Origin: UBA668 sp041918155
GTDB lineage: Bacteria > Actinomycetota > Acidimicrobiia > Acidimicrobiales > Ilumatobacteraceae
Length of the DNA: 64,000 nucleotides
Assembly (NCBI GenBank): GCA_041918155.1
Contig: JAYRWH010000041.1
Span: 1-64,000, forward strand
Reading direction: 5' to 3'
Part shown: in pieces, positions 1 to 8,111 of the stretch
Layout of the letters: each line of letters opens with the position of its first letter
Position numbering within the stretch: position 1 is the stretch's first letter
Position numbers and translations under genes: made by a program
The notes under the pieces: generated by a model
Seen by the model: the letters and a program-made list of their open reading frames with translations, nothing else
Database searches by the model: none
Told to the model about the DNA's origin: nothing

Positions 1-2006
1 CCGCGGCCGGAGCCTCTGGCCAGCTGGCGTTTGTGCTCGATGAAGTCGACGAGCACGTAGTCGCCGAGGTTCTCGTGGTTGGTGAAGAACGCCCGGCCGC
101 GGTTCATCGACGTCATCTGCTCGACGAAGTGCTGCAGGCCACGGTCGGCGTCGAGCATGAACGTGTTGATGCGGATGCCGTCGCGGGTGCAACGCAACAC
201 CTCGCGCAACGTGGTCTCCACCGTCTCCTGCGCGGGCGGGTAGTTGAAGTACACATCGCCGTGCGACGTCATGTGCGCTGTGGGCTCGCCGTCGGTGATC
301 ATGATGATCTGCTTCGTGCCGCTCTGGCGGGCGAGCATCTGGCGGGCGATGGTGAGCCCCATGTGCATGTTCGTGCCGTAGGCGAAGTCCCAGCTCACCT
401 CGGGCATCTGCTGGGGAGTGAGCGCGTACGCGGTCTCGCTGAAACCCACCAGACCGAGGAAATCACGCGGGAACTGCGAGGAGATCAGCGAGTGCAGCGC
501 CATCGCGACCTTCTTGGCGGGCAGGAAGTTGTCGCGCATCGCCATGCTCATCGATAGGTCGATCATCAAGACGGTGCTGCTGCGGGTGAGATGCTCGGTG
601 CGCTCGATCTCGAAATCCTCGGGCGACAGGCGCACCGGTGTCTCGGCCCCGTTGCGGCGGATCGCGTTGCGGATCGTGCGCTCGAGGTCGAGGTTGAACG
701 GGTCGCCGTACTCGTACGGCTTGGTGTCGTAGTTGCGCTCGTGCCCCTGGCCGACGCGCTCGACCTGGTGGCGACCCGACTTGTCCTTGGCCAGCTTGGC
801 GAACAGGTCGCGCAGGGCGTTGTTGCCGATCTTGCGCAGCGCCTTGGGGGTCAGCTCCAGCTTGCCCTCCTTCTGGCGGATGAGCCCGGCCTCCTCGAGC
901 ATCTTGGTGAGCTCGGCGAGGCGTTCCAGCGAACGGGCCGCGTCGTCGCCCATGAGATCGCGCACCCGGTCGAGATCGGCCTCGGCCAGCTGCGCGGGGC
1001 TGGTGGCGTTGCGCAGCAACTGCTCGAGCTGGTCGAGCTCGCCGAGTTCCTGCATCGTCTGCATCGCCTGAGACATTCCAAGCGGTTGCTCGCCCTGGAA
1101 CTGGCGCTGCTGGCTCCAGCCCATCTGCGGGAACATCTGCTGCAGGTTCTGGCCGAGCTGGTCCATCTGCCAGCGCAGATCCATGTCGTCCATCAGCTGA
1201 TCGCTGAGCTGCTGCAACTGGGCGCGCTGCTCGGGCGTCATCGAGTTCATCATCTGCTGCATCGCGGCCATGCGCTGCGCCATCTGTTCGAGCAGCTCCT
1301 CCAATGATTGGGGGTTCTCCGGGAAGAAGTCGCCGTACTGCTCCATGAACTGCTCGAAGCCGGGGTCTTCGCCGCGCTGGTGCTTCTCGATCATCTCGTT
1401 GAGCGCGGCCATCATGTCCTTCATGCGCGCCATGTCCTGCGGCGTCATGTTCTGCATCGCGGACGACATCTGGTCGACGGCCTGCTGCATGAGCTGCTGG
1501 CGCAGCTTGTCCATCAGTTGCTCGAAGCGCTGCTGGGCCTCACTGCTCTCGAAGTCGTACGCCTGCAGCTCGCGCACCTTGCCGGCGAGGTCGTCGGGCA
1601 GCATGTCGAGGCGGAAGTTGCGCTCCGCGGCCGCATCGCGGGCCGATTGCGCGCGCCGCTCGTCGCCGCTGCGCTCCGCATCGCGCAGCGATTGATCGAT
1701 CGCGTGGCGTTCCTCATCGACGATGTCGTCGAGTGCGTCGGCAATCTCCTTGTACACCCCACCGAGGTCGTAGCGATCGAGCCGCTCCTGGCGCTGCTTG
1801 CGCACCTTCTCCATCAGCTCGCGGATGCCCTGGATGCGCTCGCCGTTGCGATCCTTGAGGCCCTGCTGCATCAGCCGGCGCAGGGCGTTGTTCACATCAC
1901 CGTGGTAGAGCAGGTCGTCGGCGATCTCGTCGAACAGGGCCTCGGCGTCGAGGTCGAACCCCTTCTGGGTGCCGTCCCAACGCGAATACGTGAACCGACC
2001 GGCCAT
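1..2006 (-). CDS. VWA domain protein, partner of a MoxR-type ATPase (3' end outside window)
   Basis: About 668 residues are visible; the C-terminus runs off the left edge. The N-terminal two thirds are charged and helical, with a Gln/Met-rich stretch around residues 150-320. A von Willebrand A domain follows: a MIDAS motif D-L-S-M-S (near residue 483) and the later T-D-G-E motif, which together bind a divalent metal. Proteins of this kind work with a MoxR/ChlI-type AAA ATPase in chelatase-like or chaperone complexes. Such an ATPase lies nearby on the same strand (4530-5954), separated by three plus-strand genes, so the pair is probably functional but no longer one operon. The ATG at 2006 has TAGGTT 6 nt upstream, a leaderless arrangement. 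The substrate is unknown. Confidence 0.85.
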   Translation of the reverse strand, partial: MAGRFTYSRWDGTQKGFDLDAEALFDEIADDLLYHGDVNNALRRLMQQGLKDRNGERIQGIRELMEKVRKQRQERLDRYDLGGVYKEIADALDDIVDEERHAIDQSLRDAERSGDERRAQSARDAAAERNFRLDMLPDDLAGKVRELQAYDFESSEAQQRFEQLMDKLRQQLMQQAVDQMSSAMQNMTPQDMARMKDMMAALNEMIEKHQRGEDPGFEQFMEQYGDFFPENPQSLEELLEQMAQRMAAMQQMMNSMTPEQRAQLQQLSDQLMDDMDLRWQMDQLGQNLQQMFPQMGWSQQRQFQGEQPLGMSQAMQTMQELGELDQLEQLLRNATSPAQLAEADLDRVRDLMGDDAARSLERLAELTKMLEEAGLIRQKEGKLELTPKALRKIGNNALRDLFAKLAKDKSGRHQVERVGQGHERNYDTKPYEYGDPFNLDLERTIRNAIRRNGAETPVRLSPEDFEIERTEHLTRSSTVLMIDLSMSMAMRDNFLPAKKVAMALHSLISSQFPRDFLGLVGFSETAYALTPQQMPEVSWDFAYGTNMHMGLTIARQMLARQSGTKQIIMITDGEPTAHMTSHGDVYFNYPPAQETVETTLREVLRCTRDGIRINTFMLDADRGLQHFVEQMTSMNRGRAFFTNHENLGDYVLVDFIEHKRQLARGSGR

Positions 2007-2012
2007 TCCCGC

Positions 2013-2018
2013 AACCTA
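2013..2018 (-). promoter_or_regulatory. Leaderless -10 element of the VWA gene
   Basis: TAGGTT on the minus strand ends 6 nt before the ATG at 2006. It matches the TANNNT pattern seen before many genes here. No clear -35 is visible. Confidence 0.45.
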
Positions 2019-2091
2019 GCCCTTCGCCAGCGGCTCCGGACCCACGCCGACCACGGCGCCCCGTGGTCCGCGTATGACAAGAACGGGTGGA

Positions 2092-2113
2092 TGAACCGCT
2101 TGTGAACCGCTTG
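2092..2113. repeat. Tandem 11-bp direct repeat before the cyclase gene
   Basis: Two perfect adjacent copies of TGAACCGCTTG, with the start of a third copy (TGAA) at 2114. The array overlaps the left arm of the CRP-like site. It could carry further half-sites for an activator, or be accidental. Confidence 0.6.
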
Positions 2114-2127
2114 TGAATGCAGTCACG
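2112..2127. promoter_or_regulatory. CRP-like operator upstream of a nucleotide cyclase
   Basis: TGTGA-N6-TCACG matches the CRP/cAMP-receptor consensus TGTGA-N6-TCACA in 9 of 10 positions. Its centre lies about 38 bp upstream of the start codon and predicted TSS, overlapping the -35 region. That position fits either class II activation or repression. Regulation of a cyclase gene by its own product through CRP is inference; no CRP gene is in the window. Confidence 0.5.
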
Positions 2128-2144
2128 AATCCGGGGTCGGGTGC

Positions 2145-2150
2145 TAGAGT
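2145..2150 (+). promoter_or_regulatory. Leaderless -10 element of the cyclase gene
   Basis: TAGAGT ends 7 nt before the ATG at 2158, which selects this start over the in-frame GTG at 2113. Confidence 0.5.
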
Positions 2151-2157
2151 CGACGCA

Positions 2158-2709
2158 ATGCGTGTCCCCCGCACGTTCGCGTTCGTCGACCTCTCCGGGT
2201 TCACGAACTACACCGCCGCCTTCGGTGACGACGCCGCAGGCCGGATCCTCAGCGCGTTCCGAACGATCACCCGCGAGATCGCCAGCGAGCGCGGCGTACG
2301 CATCGCCAAGTGGCTCGGCGACGGCTGCATGATCGTGTCCGTCGACCAGACGGCATGCATCGCGTTCGCTCTCGAGCTGGAGTATCGGGCCAGTGAGGTG
2401 TGCGCCCCCCTCTCCTTGCGTGTCGGCATCGCCACCGGGCACGCCCTGCTCTTCGAGGGCGACGACTACATCGGCTCGGCGGTCAACATGGCAGCCCGCC
2501 TGTGCGACGCGGCCGGCCCGTTCGAAGTGCTGCTCCCGACGATGCAGATCGAGCGGTTGCCCGAGGGCATCAACGCCAGCCCCCATGGCGACCTCGAGTT
2601 GCGCGGGTTCCCCGGGCCGGTCTCGATCGTCGAACTCAGCGGGCGCCCGCGGGCGACGGCGAGCACCGATACCGGTGAGCTGTGGACCCGCAGCCCGTTC
2701 CTGAACTAA
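2158..2709 (+). CDS. Class III adenylate/guanylate cyclase domain protein
   Basis: A 183-residue protein that is essentially a single class III cyclase homology domain, predicted soluble, with no sensor or membrane segment. Both metal-binding aspartates are visible: D11 in F-V-D-L-S-G-F and D55 in the G-D-G motif. N110 and R114 in N-M-A-A-R match the transition-state Asn/Arg pair, and K51 sits just before the second metal site. The catalytic set therefore looks complete, and a homodimer making cAMP or cGMP from ATP or GTP is likely; the substrate cannot be fixed from sequence alone. The start at 2158 is supported by a TAGAGT box 7 nt upstream. A CRP-like operator precedes it. The next gene overlaps its 3' end by 28 nt. 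Confidence 0.85.
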   Translation: MRVPRTFAFVDLSGFTNYTAAFGDDAAGRILSAFRTITREIASERGVRIAKWLGDGCMIVSVDQTACIAFALELEYRASEVCAPLSLRVGIATGHALLFEGDDYIGSAVNMAARLCDAAGPFEVLLPTMQIERLPEGINASPHGDLELRGFPGPVSIVELSGRPRATASTDTGELWTRSPFLN

Positions 2710-3692
2710 CCCCCGATCTGGCTGGCTCCCCCACAGTCAGCCGCGGCGCCACCCTCGTCTCGCGCGGCCCACGCCTGTTCGACGACCTTGCGTTCGCCGC
2801 GGAGATCGGCCTGCAGCACGTGCGCCTCGACGCACTGTGGGTGGACGGCCAGCCCAAGCCCGGCAGCATCGACGGTGGCGTGGTCGAGGAGCTGCGCGCC
2901 GCGGCCACCGAGGCCCACCGCCTCGGCCTGCAGCCGTGGTTCCGCCTCATGCAGGCCGACGTGCCGAAATGGTTCGACGACGAGGGCGGCTTCCGCGACG
3001 ACAAGTCCGCCGGTAAGTGGTGGCCGCGCTGGGTGGAATCGATCAGTGGCGAGCTCGCCGACCTGTCCGCCGGGTGGGTGCCCTTCGAAGCGCCGTTCGC
3101 GATGGCCCGCCGCCTCGTGCCCGATGACCCGCGCGAGCACGGCGAGCTGATGCACAACCTGGTGATCGGTTGGCGCGACGCGTGGCGCATCCTGCGCGGC
3201 GGCCCGCCGGTGGCGACCTCCATCGACGTCGCCACGGAGCGCCCGATCGCGAGGGATTCGGCCGGCCCCACCCAGGCCGACATCGACGAGGCCCGCCGAC
3301 GCGACCGCCTGCGCTGGGGGCTGTGGCTCGACGGCCTGGCCCATGGCGTCGTGTCCATCCCCGGCCGCTCCGCCCGCGAGGTTGCCGACCTGGAGGGTGC
3401 CTGCGATGTGCTCGGGCTGGCCGTGCGCACCAGTGTGGAGGCCGCGCTGCACCGCGCCGCCGAGCAAGGCCCCGAGCGTCCGCTGGCGATCACGTTCCGC
3501 CCGGTCGGTGTCACCGACACCGAGTGCGCCGACTCGGTCGCCCAGATGTGGCGCGATGTGAGGGCCGCCGCCGGGAGCCTCACGATCACGGCCGTCACGG
3601 CCAGCCCCCTGCTCGACACCACGGATCGACCGGGCCTGGCGACCGCCGAGCGACGGGTGAAGGACGCCGGGGAAGCGTTCCTCGCCGGCTGA
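2682..3692 (+). CDS. GH1-like TIM-barrel protein lacking catalytic glutamates
   Basis: A 336-residue protein with a GTG start inside the end of the cyclase gene, so the two are probably co-transcribed. The order of segments resembles glycoside hydrolase family 1 (beta-glucosidases): a W-F-R-L-M-Q-A-D-V-P-K-W strand like the H-W-D-L-P segment, a GG-F region, then W-V-P-F-E-A-P-F at the place of the acid/base motif T-x-N-E-P-W, and H-N-L-V-I-G-W-R-D-A-W-R-I-L like the following helix. The acid/base Glu appears replaced by Ala, and the usual I-T-E-N-G nucleophile segment reads I-T-F-R-P. It is shorter than active GH1 enzymes (about 440-480). A non-catalytic sugar-binding or new role is possible. 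The family assignment is from motif order, not a search. Confidence 0.5.
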   Translation: MDPQPVPELTPDLAGSPTVSRGATLVSRGPRLFDDLAFAAEIGLQHVRLDALWVDGQPKPGSIDGGVVEELRAAATEAHRLGLQPWFRLMQADVPKWFDDEGGFRDDKSAGKWWPRWVESISGELADLSAGWVPFEAPFAMARRLVPDDPREHGELMHNLVIGWRDAWRILRGGPPVATSIDVATERPIARDSAGPTQADIDEARRRDRLRWGLWLDGLAHGVVSIPGRSAREVADLEGACDVLGLAVRTSVEAALHRAAEQGPERPLAITFRPVGVTDTECADSVAQMWRDVRAAAGSLTITAVTASPLLDTTDRPGLATAERRVKDAGEAFLAG

Positions 3693-3722
3693 ACCTGGCC
3701 GCACCCGCGGAGTTGCACAGCA

Positions 3723-3751
3723 TTGCCAGGTTCGGCCGGGTGCACCAAGAT
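3723..3751 (+). promoter_or_regulatory. Promoter of the VOC gene
   Basis: TTGCCA (3723-3728) and CAAGAT (3746-3751) are separated by 17 bp and place the TSS at or next to the ATG at 3758, so the message is probably leaderless. Confidence 0.4.
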
Positions 3752-3757
3752 GCATGC

Positions 3758-4519
3758 ATGACGCACATCGACGAGACCCTGCCCGGCCGCGCCACGTGGA
3801 TCGACCTGGGCTCCCCCGACCCCGCCGCGTCCGCGGCCTTCTACTCCGGCCTGTTCGGCTGGGATGTGCTCGACCTCGGACCCGATGCCGGCGGCTACCA
3901 CATGTGCCAGGTCGCCGACCGCTTCGTGGCCGGCATCGGCCCCCAGCAGAACCCCGGGCCGCCGTACTGGACCACCTATTTCGGCGTGGAATCCGCGGAC
4001 GACGCGGCGGCCAGGATCACCGCGGCCGGCGGAACGGTCATCGTGCCCCCGATGGATGTCATGGACTCGGGCCGTATGGCCGTGGCCTTCGACCCCACGG
4101 GAGCGGCCTTTTCGGTGTGGCAACCGCTCAACCACAAGGGCATCGGCGTGCACAGCGTGCTCGGCACCCGCTGCTGGAGCGAGTTGATGACCCGCGACGT
4201 GGCCCGGGCCAGCAAGTTCTACGCCGCCGTGTTCGGCTGGGACGTCGAGCACGTCACCGAGATGCACTACACGATGTTCAAGATCGGCGAGGAGCAGATC
4301 GGCGGGATGCTCACCATCGACGAGAACTTCCCCGCCGAGATGCCGGCGGCGTGGGCCGTGTACTTCTACACCGAGGACATCGAGGGCACCGTCGCCAAGG
4401 CCGGCTCGCTGGGCGCATCGGTGATGATGCCGCCGACGCCGATCGAGGGCGTCGGCCGCTTCGCCGTGCTGGCCGACCCGCAGGGCGCGGTGTTCAACTT
4501 GCTCGAACCGGGCAGCTGA
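3758..4519 (+). CDS. VOC family (glyoxalase/bleomycin resistance-like) two-domain protein
   Basis: A 253-residue protein made of two consecutive vicinal-oxygen-chelate modules (about residues 8-125 and 135-250). Each opens with the typical strand (A-T-W-I-D-L-G-S-P-D then S-E-L-M-T-R-D) followed by A-x-x-F-Y-x-x-L/V-F-G-W-D-V, and each ends in D-P-x-G-A-x-F. This matches actinobacterial proteins annotated as VOC or 27 kDa antigen Cfp30B-like. The fold usually binds a metal and acts on small molecules; the substrate is not predictable. The ATG at 3758 is chosen because the first beta strand begins straight after it and a promoter fits. It converges on the AAA gene, with both stop codons inside an 18-bp palindrome. 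Confidence 0.85.
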   Translation: MTHIDETLPGRATWIDLGSPDPAASAAFYSGLFGWDVLDLGPDAGGYHMCQVADRFVAGIGPQQNPGPPYWTTYFGVESADDAAARITAAGGTVIVPPMDVMDSGRMAVAFDPTGAAFSVWQPLNHKGIGVHSVLGTRCWSELMTRDVARASKFYAAVFGWDVEHVTEMHYTMFKIGEEQIGGMLTIDENFPAEMPAAWAVYFYTEDIEGTVAKAGSLGASVMMPPTPIEGVGRFAVLADPQGAVFNLLEPGS

Positions 4520-4533
4520 CCCGGGCGGGTCAG
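4516..4533. terminator. Palindrome holding both stop codons of convergent genes
   Basis: CTGACCCG-GG-CGGGTCAG is a perfect inverted repeat. It contains the TGA of the VOC gene on one strand and the TGA of the AAA gene on the other. A hairpin would form in both transcripts, but there is no T-run, so factor-independent termination is uncertain. Confidence 0.45.
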
Positions 4534-5954
4534 CGGCCGCGGTAGGTGGCCGCGCCCGACCCGGACGTGACATCCTTGTTGAGGCGCTTGGAGAGGTGCA
4601 GGCCCTCGAGCACGAACTCCACCGCGGCGGCGATCGCGGCGGGGGATTCGTCGCCCGCGACGAGGCGCTGCACCGGCCCCTGCAACGCCGGCACCTCGGC
4701 GGCCAGGCGAGCGAGATCGGCCGACGGCACATCGTCGCCGGTGTGCACGATCGCGCCCTCCTCGAACGCGGGCAGCACGTCGCGCACCGACTCGAACGGC
4801 AGGACTTCCTTGAACACCGTGAGCACCGCCGCCTTGACCAGGTTCTCGAGGATCATGCCCTCGCGCCCATCCTCCAGCGACTCGATCTCGATCTTGCCGC
4901 TGGAACTCGCTGCCAGCGCGCCGAGGTCACACACACGCGGCACCACCACCCGCTCGCCCGCCCGCAGACCGCGGCGCAGCGCGTTCGCCCCGAGCACCTC
5001 CAGGTTGCTGACCGATAGGCGCACGCTCACGCCGCTGCGCTGGTTCACCTGGTTGCTCGCCCGAGCGAGTTGGCTGAACGTGGCGACCACCTGCTCCATG
5101 TAGTGCGGCATGTTCACGGTGACATCGCCGACCGACGGCGGACGCGCCTCCTGGCGCATGATCGAGGTCTCGGTCTCGGTGTCGAGCGGGTAGTGGGTGC
5201 GGATCTGGCTGCCGAAGCGATCCTTCAGCGGGGTGATGATGCGACCGCGGTTCGTGTAGTCCTCTGGGTTCGCGCTGGCCACGAGCATCACGTCGAGGGG
5301 CAGGCGGATCTTGTACCCGCGCACCTGCACGTCGCGCTCTTCCAGCACGTTGAGCAGGCCGACCTGGATCCGCTCGGCGAGGTCGGGGATCTCGTTGATC
5401 GCGAAGATGCCGCGGTTCGTGCGCGGCACCAGGCCGTAGTGCAGGGTGAGCTCGTCGGAGAGGTAACGGCCCTCGGCCACCTTGATCGGGTCGACCTCGC
5501 CGATGAGGTCGGCGATCGACGTGTCCGGCGTGGCGAGCTTCTCGCCGAAGCGGGTGTCGCGATGCACCCAGTCGATCGGGGTGGCATCGCCCGCCTCGGC
5601 CACGAGGTCGCGCGCGTGCTTGCTGACCGGGTGGTACGGGTCGTCGTTGATCTCGCTGCCGGCGATGATCGGCATCCATTCGTCGAGCAATCCGGTGAGC
5701 GACCGGATCATGCGCGTCTTGGCCTGGCCGCGCTCGCCGAGGAAGATCACGTCGTGGCCCGCCAGCAGAGCGTTCTCCAGCTGGGGCATGACGGTGTGCT
5801 CGTAGCCCAACACGCCCTCGAAGAGCGGCTCGCCGGCGGCGATGCGCGCCACCGCGTTGCGGCGGATCTCCTCCTTCACCGGGCTCGACCTCCAGCCGGA
5901 CGCCTTCAATTGGCCGAGGGTTGCCGTGCTAGGGGGTGCGGAGCGGTCGGTCAT
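4530..5954 (-). CDS. MoxR/magnesium-chelatase-type AAA+ ATPase
   Basis: A 474-residue AAA+ protein. The P-loop G-E-R-G-Q-A-K-T lies at residues 73-80, the Walker B-like G-I-F-A-I-N-E at 182-188 with Asn in place of the usual Asp, as in ChlI/BchI and some MoxR proteins, and sensor 1 L-V-A-S-A-N-P near 224-230, followed by D-R-F-G. A helical lid domain occupies roughly residues 290-474. These ATPases form rings that remodel or load metal into a target together with a VWA protein, and such a protein is encoded at 1-2006. The ATG at 5954 has TATGGT 6 nt upstream. The gene is divergent from the GH2 gene, with only 39 bp between start codons. The target is unknown. Confidence 0.88.
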   Translation of the reverse strand: MTDRSAPPSTATLGQLKASGWRSSPVKEEIRRNAVARIAAGEPLFEGVLGYEHTVMPQLENALLAGHDVIFLGERGQAKTRMIRSLTGLLDEWMPIIAGSEINDDPYHPVSKHARDLVAEAGDATPIDWVHRDTRFGEKLATPDTSIADLIGEVDPIKVAEGRYLSDELTLHYGLVPRTNRGIFAINEIPDLAERIQVGLLNVLEERDVQVRGYKIRLPLDVMLVASANPEDYTNRGRIITPLKDRFGSQIRTHYPLDTETETSIMRQEARPPSVGDVTVNMPHYMEQVVATFSQLARASNQVNQRSGVSVRLSVSNLEVLGANALRRGLRAGERVVVPRVCDLGALAASSSGKIEIESLEDGREGMILENLVKAAVLTVFKEVLPFESVRDVLPAFEEGAIVHTGDDVPSADLARLAAEVPALQGPVQRLVAGDESPAAIAAAVEFVLEGLHLSKRLNKDVTSGSGAATYRGR

Positions 5955-5960
5955 GCGTGG

Positions 5961-5966
5961 ACCATA
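5961..5966 (-). promoter_or_regulatory. Leaderless -10 element of the AAA gene
   Basis: TATGGT on the minus strand ends 6 nt before the ATG at 5954. It lies 14 bp from the divergent -10 of the GH2 gene. Confidence 0.45.
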
Positions 5967-5980
5967 CCCGGCCGCGCCTC

Positions 5981-5986
5981 TACGCT
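5981..5986 (+). promoter_or_regulatory. Leaderless -10 element of the GH2 gene
   Basis: TACGCT ends 7 nt before the GTG at 5994, which decides the start of the GH2 protein. Confidence 0.5.
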
Positions 5987-5993
5987 CGCACCC

Positions 5994-8111
5994 GTGGAAC
6001 TGACGGGACCCTGGCACGCTTGCATCGCCGATGACGACGTGCGCCGCGAAGGCGTGGGCCTCGACTACGACGACTCCGGTTGGCCGGAGGTGCCCGTACC
6101 GGGACACTGGCAGCGCACCGCCGAGTTCGCCCACAGCGATGGCCCGCTCGTGTACCGCCACATGTTCGCGATGCCCGGCCCCACGTCGGGTCGGCGTCGC
6201 TTCGTCACGCTCGACGGCGTCTTCTACCAAGCCGACGTATGGCTCGACGGCGCCTACCTCGGCGACCCCGAGGGCTACTTCTTCCCGCACACCTTCGACA
6301 TCACCGACCTGTCCCGGCTCGCCGACGAGCATGTGCTGGCCATCGAGGTCGCGTGCGCGCCGCAGCGACAGGGCACGGCCAAGCGCAACATCACCGGTGT
6401 ACTGCAGCACTCCGACGTGATCGACCCGGCGTGGAACCCCGGTGGCCTGTGGCGCCCCGTGCGCATCGACGAAACCGGCCCCGTCCGCATCGACCGGCTG
6501 CGCGTCCTTTGCCGCGACGCGAACGATGCCCGCGCCCACCTCCGCCTGCATGCCCGCCTCGATTCCGACCGTTCCCGCCATGTCGTCGTGCGCACGTCGG
6601 TGGATGGGCGGGTCTTGTGGGAGGAGAGCCGCTCGATCGCCCACGGCCTCAACGAGGTGGACTGGAACCTCGATGTCAACGACCCGGCCCTCTGGTGGCC
6701 GTGGAGCATGGGCCCGCAGCACCTCACCAACGTCGAGGTGCACATCTCGGTCGAGGGCGAGGTGAGCGACCACCGGGCCGTGCGCACCGGCCTGCGAGAG
6801 GTGGCCCTGCAGGAGTGGACGTTCGCCGTCAATGGCGAGCGCCTCTTCGCGAAGGGGGCCAACCTCGCACCCACGCGGGCCGCCCTGGCCGACGCGACCC
6901 CGACCGAGGTGAGGCGCGACGTCGAGCTGGCGCGTGACGCCGGGCTCGACCTGGTGCGGGTCAACGGGCACATCGCCCCGCCTGAGCTGTACGACGCTGC
7001 CGACGAGCTCGGCATGCTCGTGTGGCAGGACTTCCCTCTGCAGTGGAGCTACGCCCGCTCGATCCGCAAAGAGGCCGTGCGCCAGGCCCGGGAGGCCGTC
7101 GACCTGCTCGGCCATCACCCCAGCATCGCCGTGTGGTGCGCCCACAACGACCCCACCGCCGCCACCGACTCGCGAGCCAAGGGTGCCGCCCCCACCATCG
7201 GCCGAAATGTGCTGCAACAACAGGTGCCATCGTGGAACAAGTCGATCCTCGACCGGTGGGTGAAGCGGGCGCTCGAGTCCGCCGACGAGACCCGCACCGT
7301 CATCGCCCACAGCGGGGTCGCCCCGCACCCGCCCCAATTCGACGGCACCGACAGCCACCTGTTCTTCGGCTGGTATCACGGCGAGGCCGGCGACATCGAC
7401 GGCTTTGCAGCGGCGATGCCCCGCATGGTGCGCTTCGTCGGTGAGTTCGGCGCCCAGTCGGTGCCCAACTCGGCGGGGTTCATGCACCCCGAACGGTGGC
7501 CCGACCTCGACTGGGAGGGGCTCGCCGAACACCACGGGTTGCAGCCAGAGCCGTTCGCCCGCCATGTGCCGCCGGGCGAGCACGCAACGTTCGACTCGTG
7601 GCGGTTGGCCACCCAGCTCCACCAGGCGGAAGTGCTGCGCCACCACATCGAGACACTGCGCCGCCTGAAGTACCGCCCCACCGGAGGCTTCTGCTTCCTG
7701 GCCCTCAACGACCCCGGCCCAGCGGTCTCATGGGGCGTGCTCGACCACGAGCGCAACCCGAAGCTGGCCTACGCCGCCGTAGTCGAGGCCTGCCTCCCCG
7801 TGATCGTCGTCGCCGACCGTCTGCCAGCTGACGTGACAGCGGGCGACACCCTCGCTCTCGACGTGCATGTCGTCAGCGACCTGCGCACGGCCCTGCGCGG
7901 CGTGGCGTGCTCCGCCACCCTGCGCTGGCCCGGGGGCAACCACAGGTGGGCCTGGAGCGGCGATGTCCCGCCCGACTCGTGCGTTCGGGTCGGCACCGTT
8001 CAGTTCGTGGTTCCCGACGTCGAGGGCGAGCTGTGGTTCGATCTCACCCTCGAGCACGCAGCGGTCGCGGTCACCAATCGCTACACCGCGACGCAGCTCA
8101 GGCCTGGCTGA
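5994..8111 (+). CDS. Glycoside hydrolase family 2 (beta-mannosidase-like) protein with altered acid/base residue
   Basis: A 705-residue protein with no signal peptide. The domain order fits GH2: an N-terminal jelly roll (about 1-170, with a W-x-V-P-V-P-G-H-W motif), an immunoglobulin-like domain (170-270), a TIM barrel from the E-W-T-F-A-V-N-G-x-R-L-F-A-K-G-A-N segment (about 270-600) and C-terminal beta domains. The nucleophile motif G-E-F-G-A-Q-S is present (E484) and resembles beta-mannosidases. The acid/base motif, normally W-C-G-N-N-E, reads W-C-A-H-N-D, so the Glu is replaced by Asp at 386. Activity could be changed or reduced. The GTG start follows a TACGCT box. Its end overlaps the end of sdhB by 14 bp in convergent orientation. 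Confidence 0.85.
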   Translation: MELTGPWHACIADDDVRREGVGLDYDDSGWPEVPVPGHWQRTAEFAHSDGPLVYRHMFAMPGPTSGRRRFVTLDGVFYQADVWLDGAYLGDPEGYFFPHTFDITDLSRLADEHVLAIEVACAPQRQGTAKRNITGVLQHSDVIDPAWNPGGLWRPVRIDETGPVRIDRLRVLCRDANDARAHLRLHARLDSDRSRHVVVRTSVDGRVLWEESRSIAHGLNEVDWNLDVNDPALWWPWSMGPQHLTNVEVHISVEGEVSDHRAVRTGLREVALQEWTFAVNGERLFAKGANLAPTRAALADATPTEVRRDVELARDAGLDLVRVNGHIAPPELYDAADELGMLVWQDFPLQWSYARSIRKEAVRQAREAVDLLGHHPSIAVWCAHNDPTAATDSRAKGAAPTIGRNVLQQQVPSWNKSILDRWVKRALESADETRTVIAHSGVAPHPPQFDGTDSHLFFGWYHGEAGDIDGFAAAMPRMVRFVGEFGAQSVPNSAGFMHPERWPDLDWEGLAEHHGLQPEPFARHVPPGEHATFDSWRLATQLHQAEVLRHHIETLRRLKYRPTGGFCFLALNDPGPAVSWGVLDHERNPKLAYAAVVEACLPVIVVADRLPADVTAGDTLALDVHVVSDLRTALRGVACSATLRWPGGNHRWAWSGDVPPDSCVRVGTVQFVVPDVEGELWFDLTLEHAAVAVTNRYTATQLRPG

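Noticed and set aside
1308..2105. Plus-strand open frame of about 265 codons antisense to the VWA gene
   Set aside because: Leu/His/Val-rich composition without any family pattern, and it is the shadow of a gene with clear MIDAS and helical segments.
4530..7646. A very long minus-strand open frame covering the AAA gene and the GH2 gene
   Set aside because: Only the part 4530-5954 has the ATPase motifs. The upstream part is antisense to the GH2 gene, with biased low-complexity composition, a usual effect of high GC.
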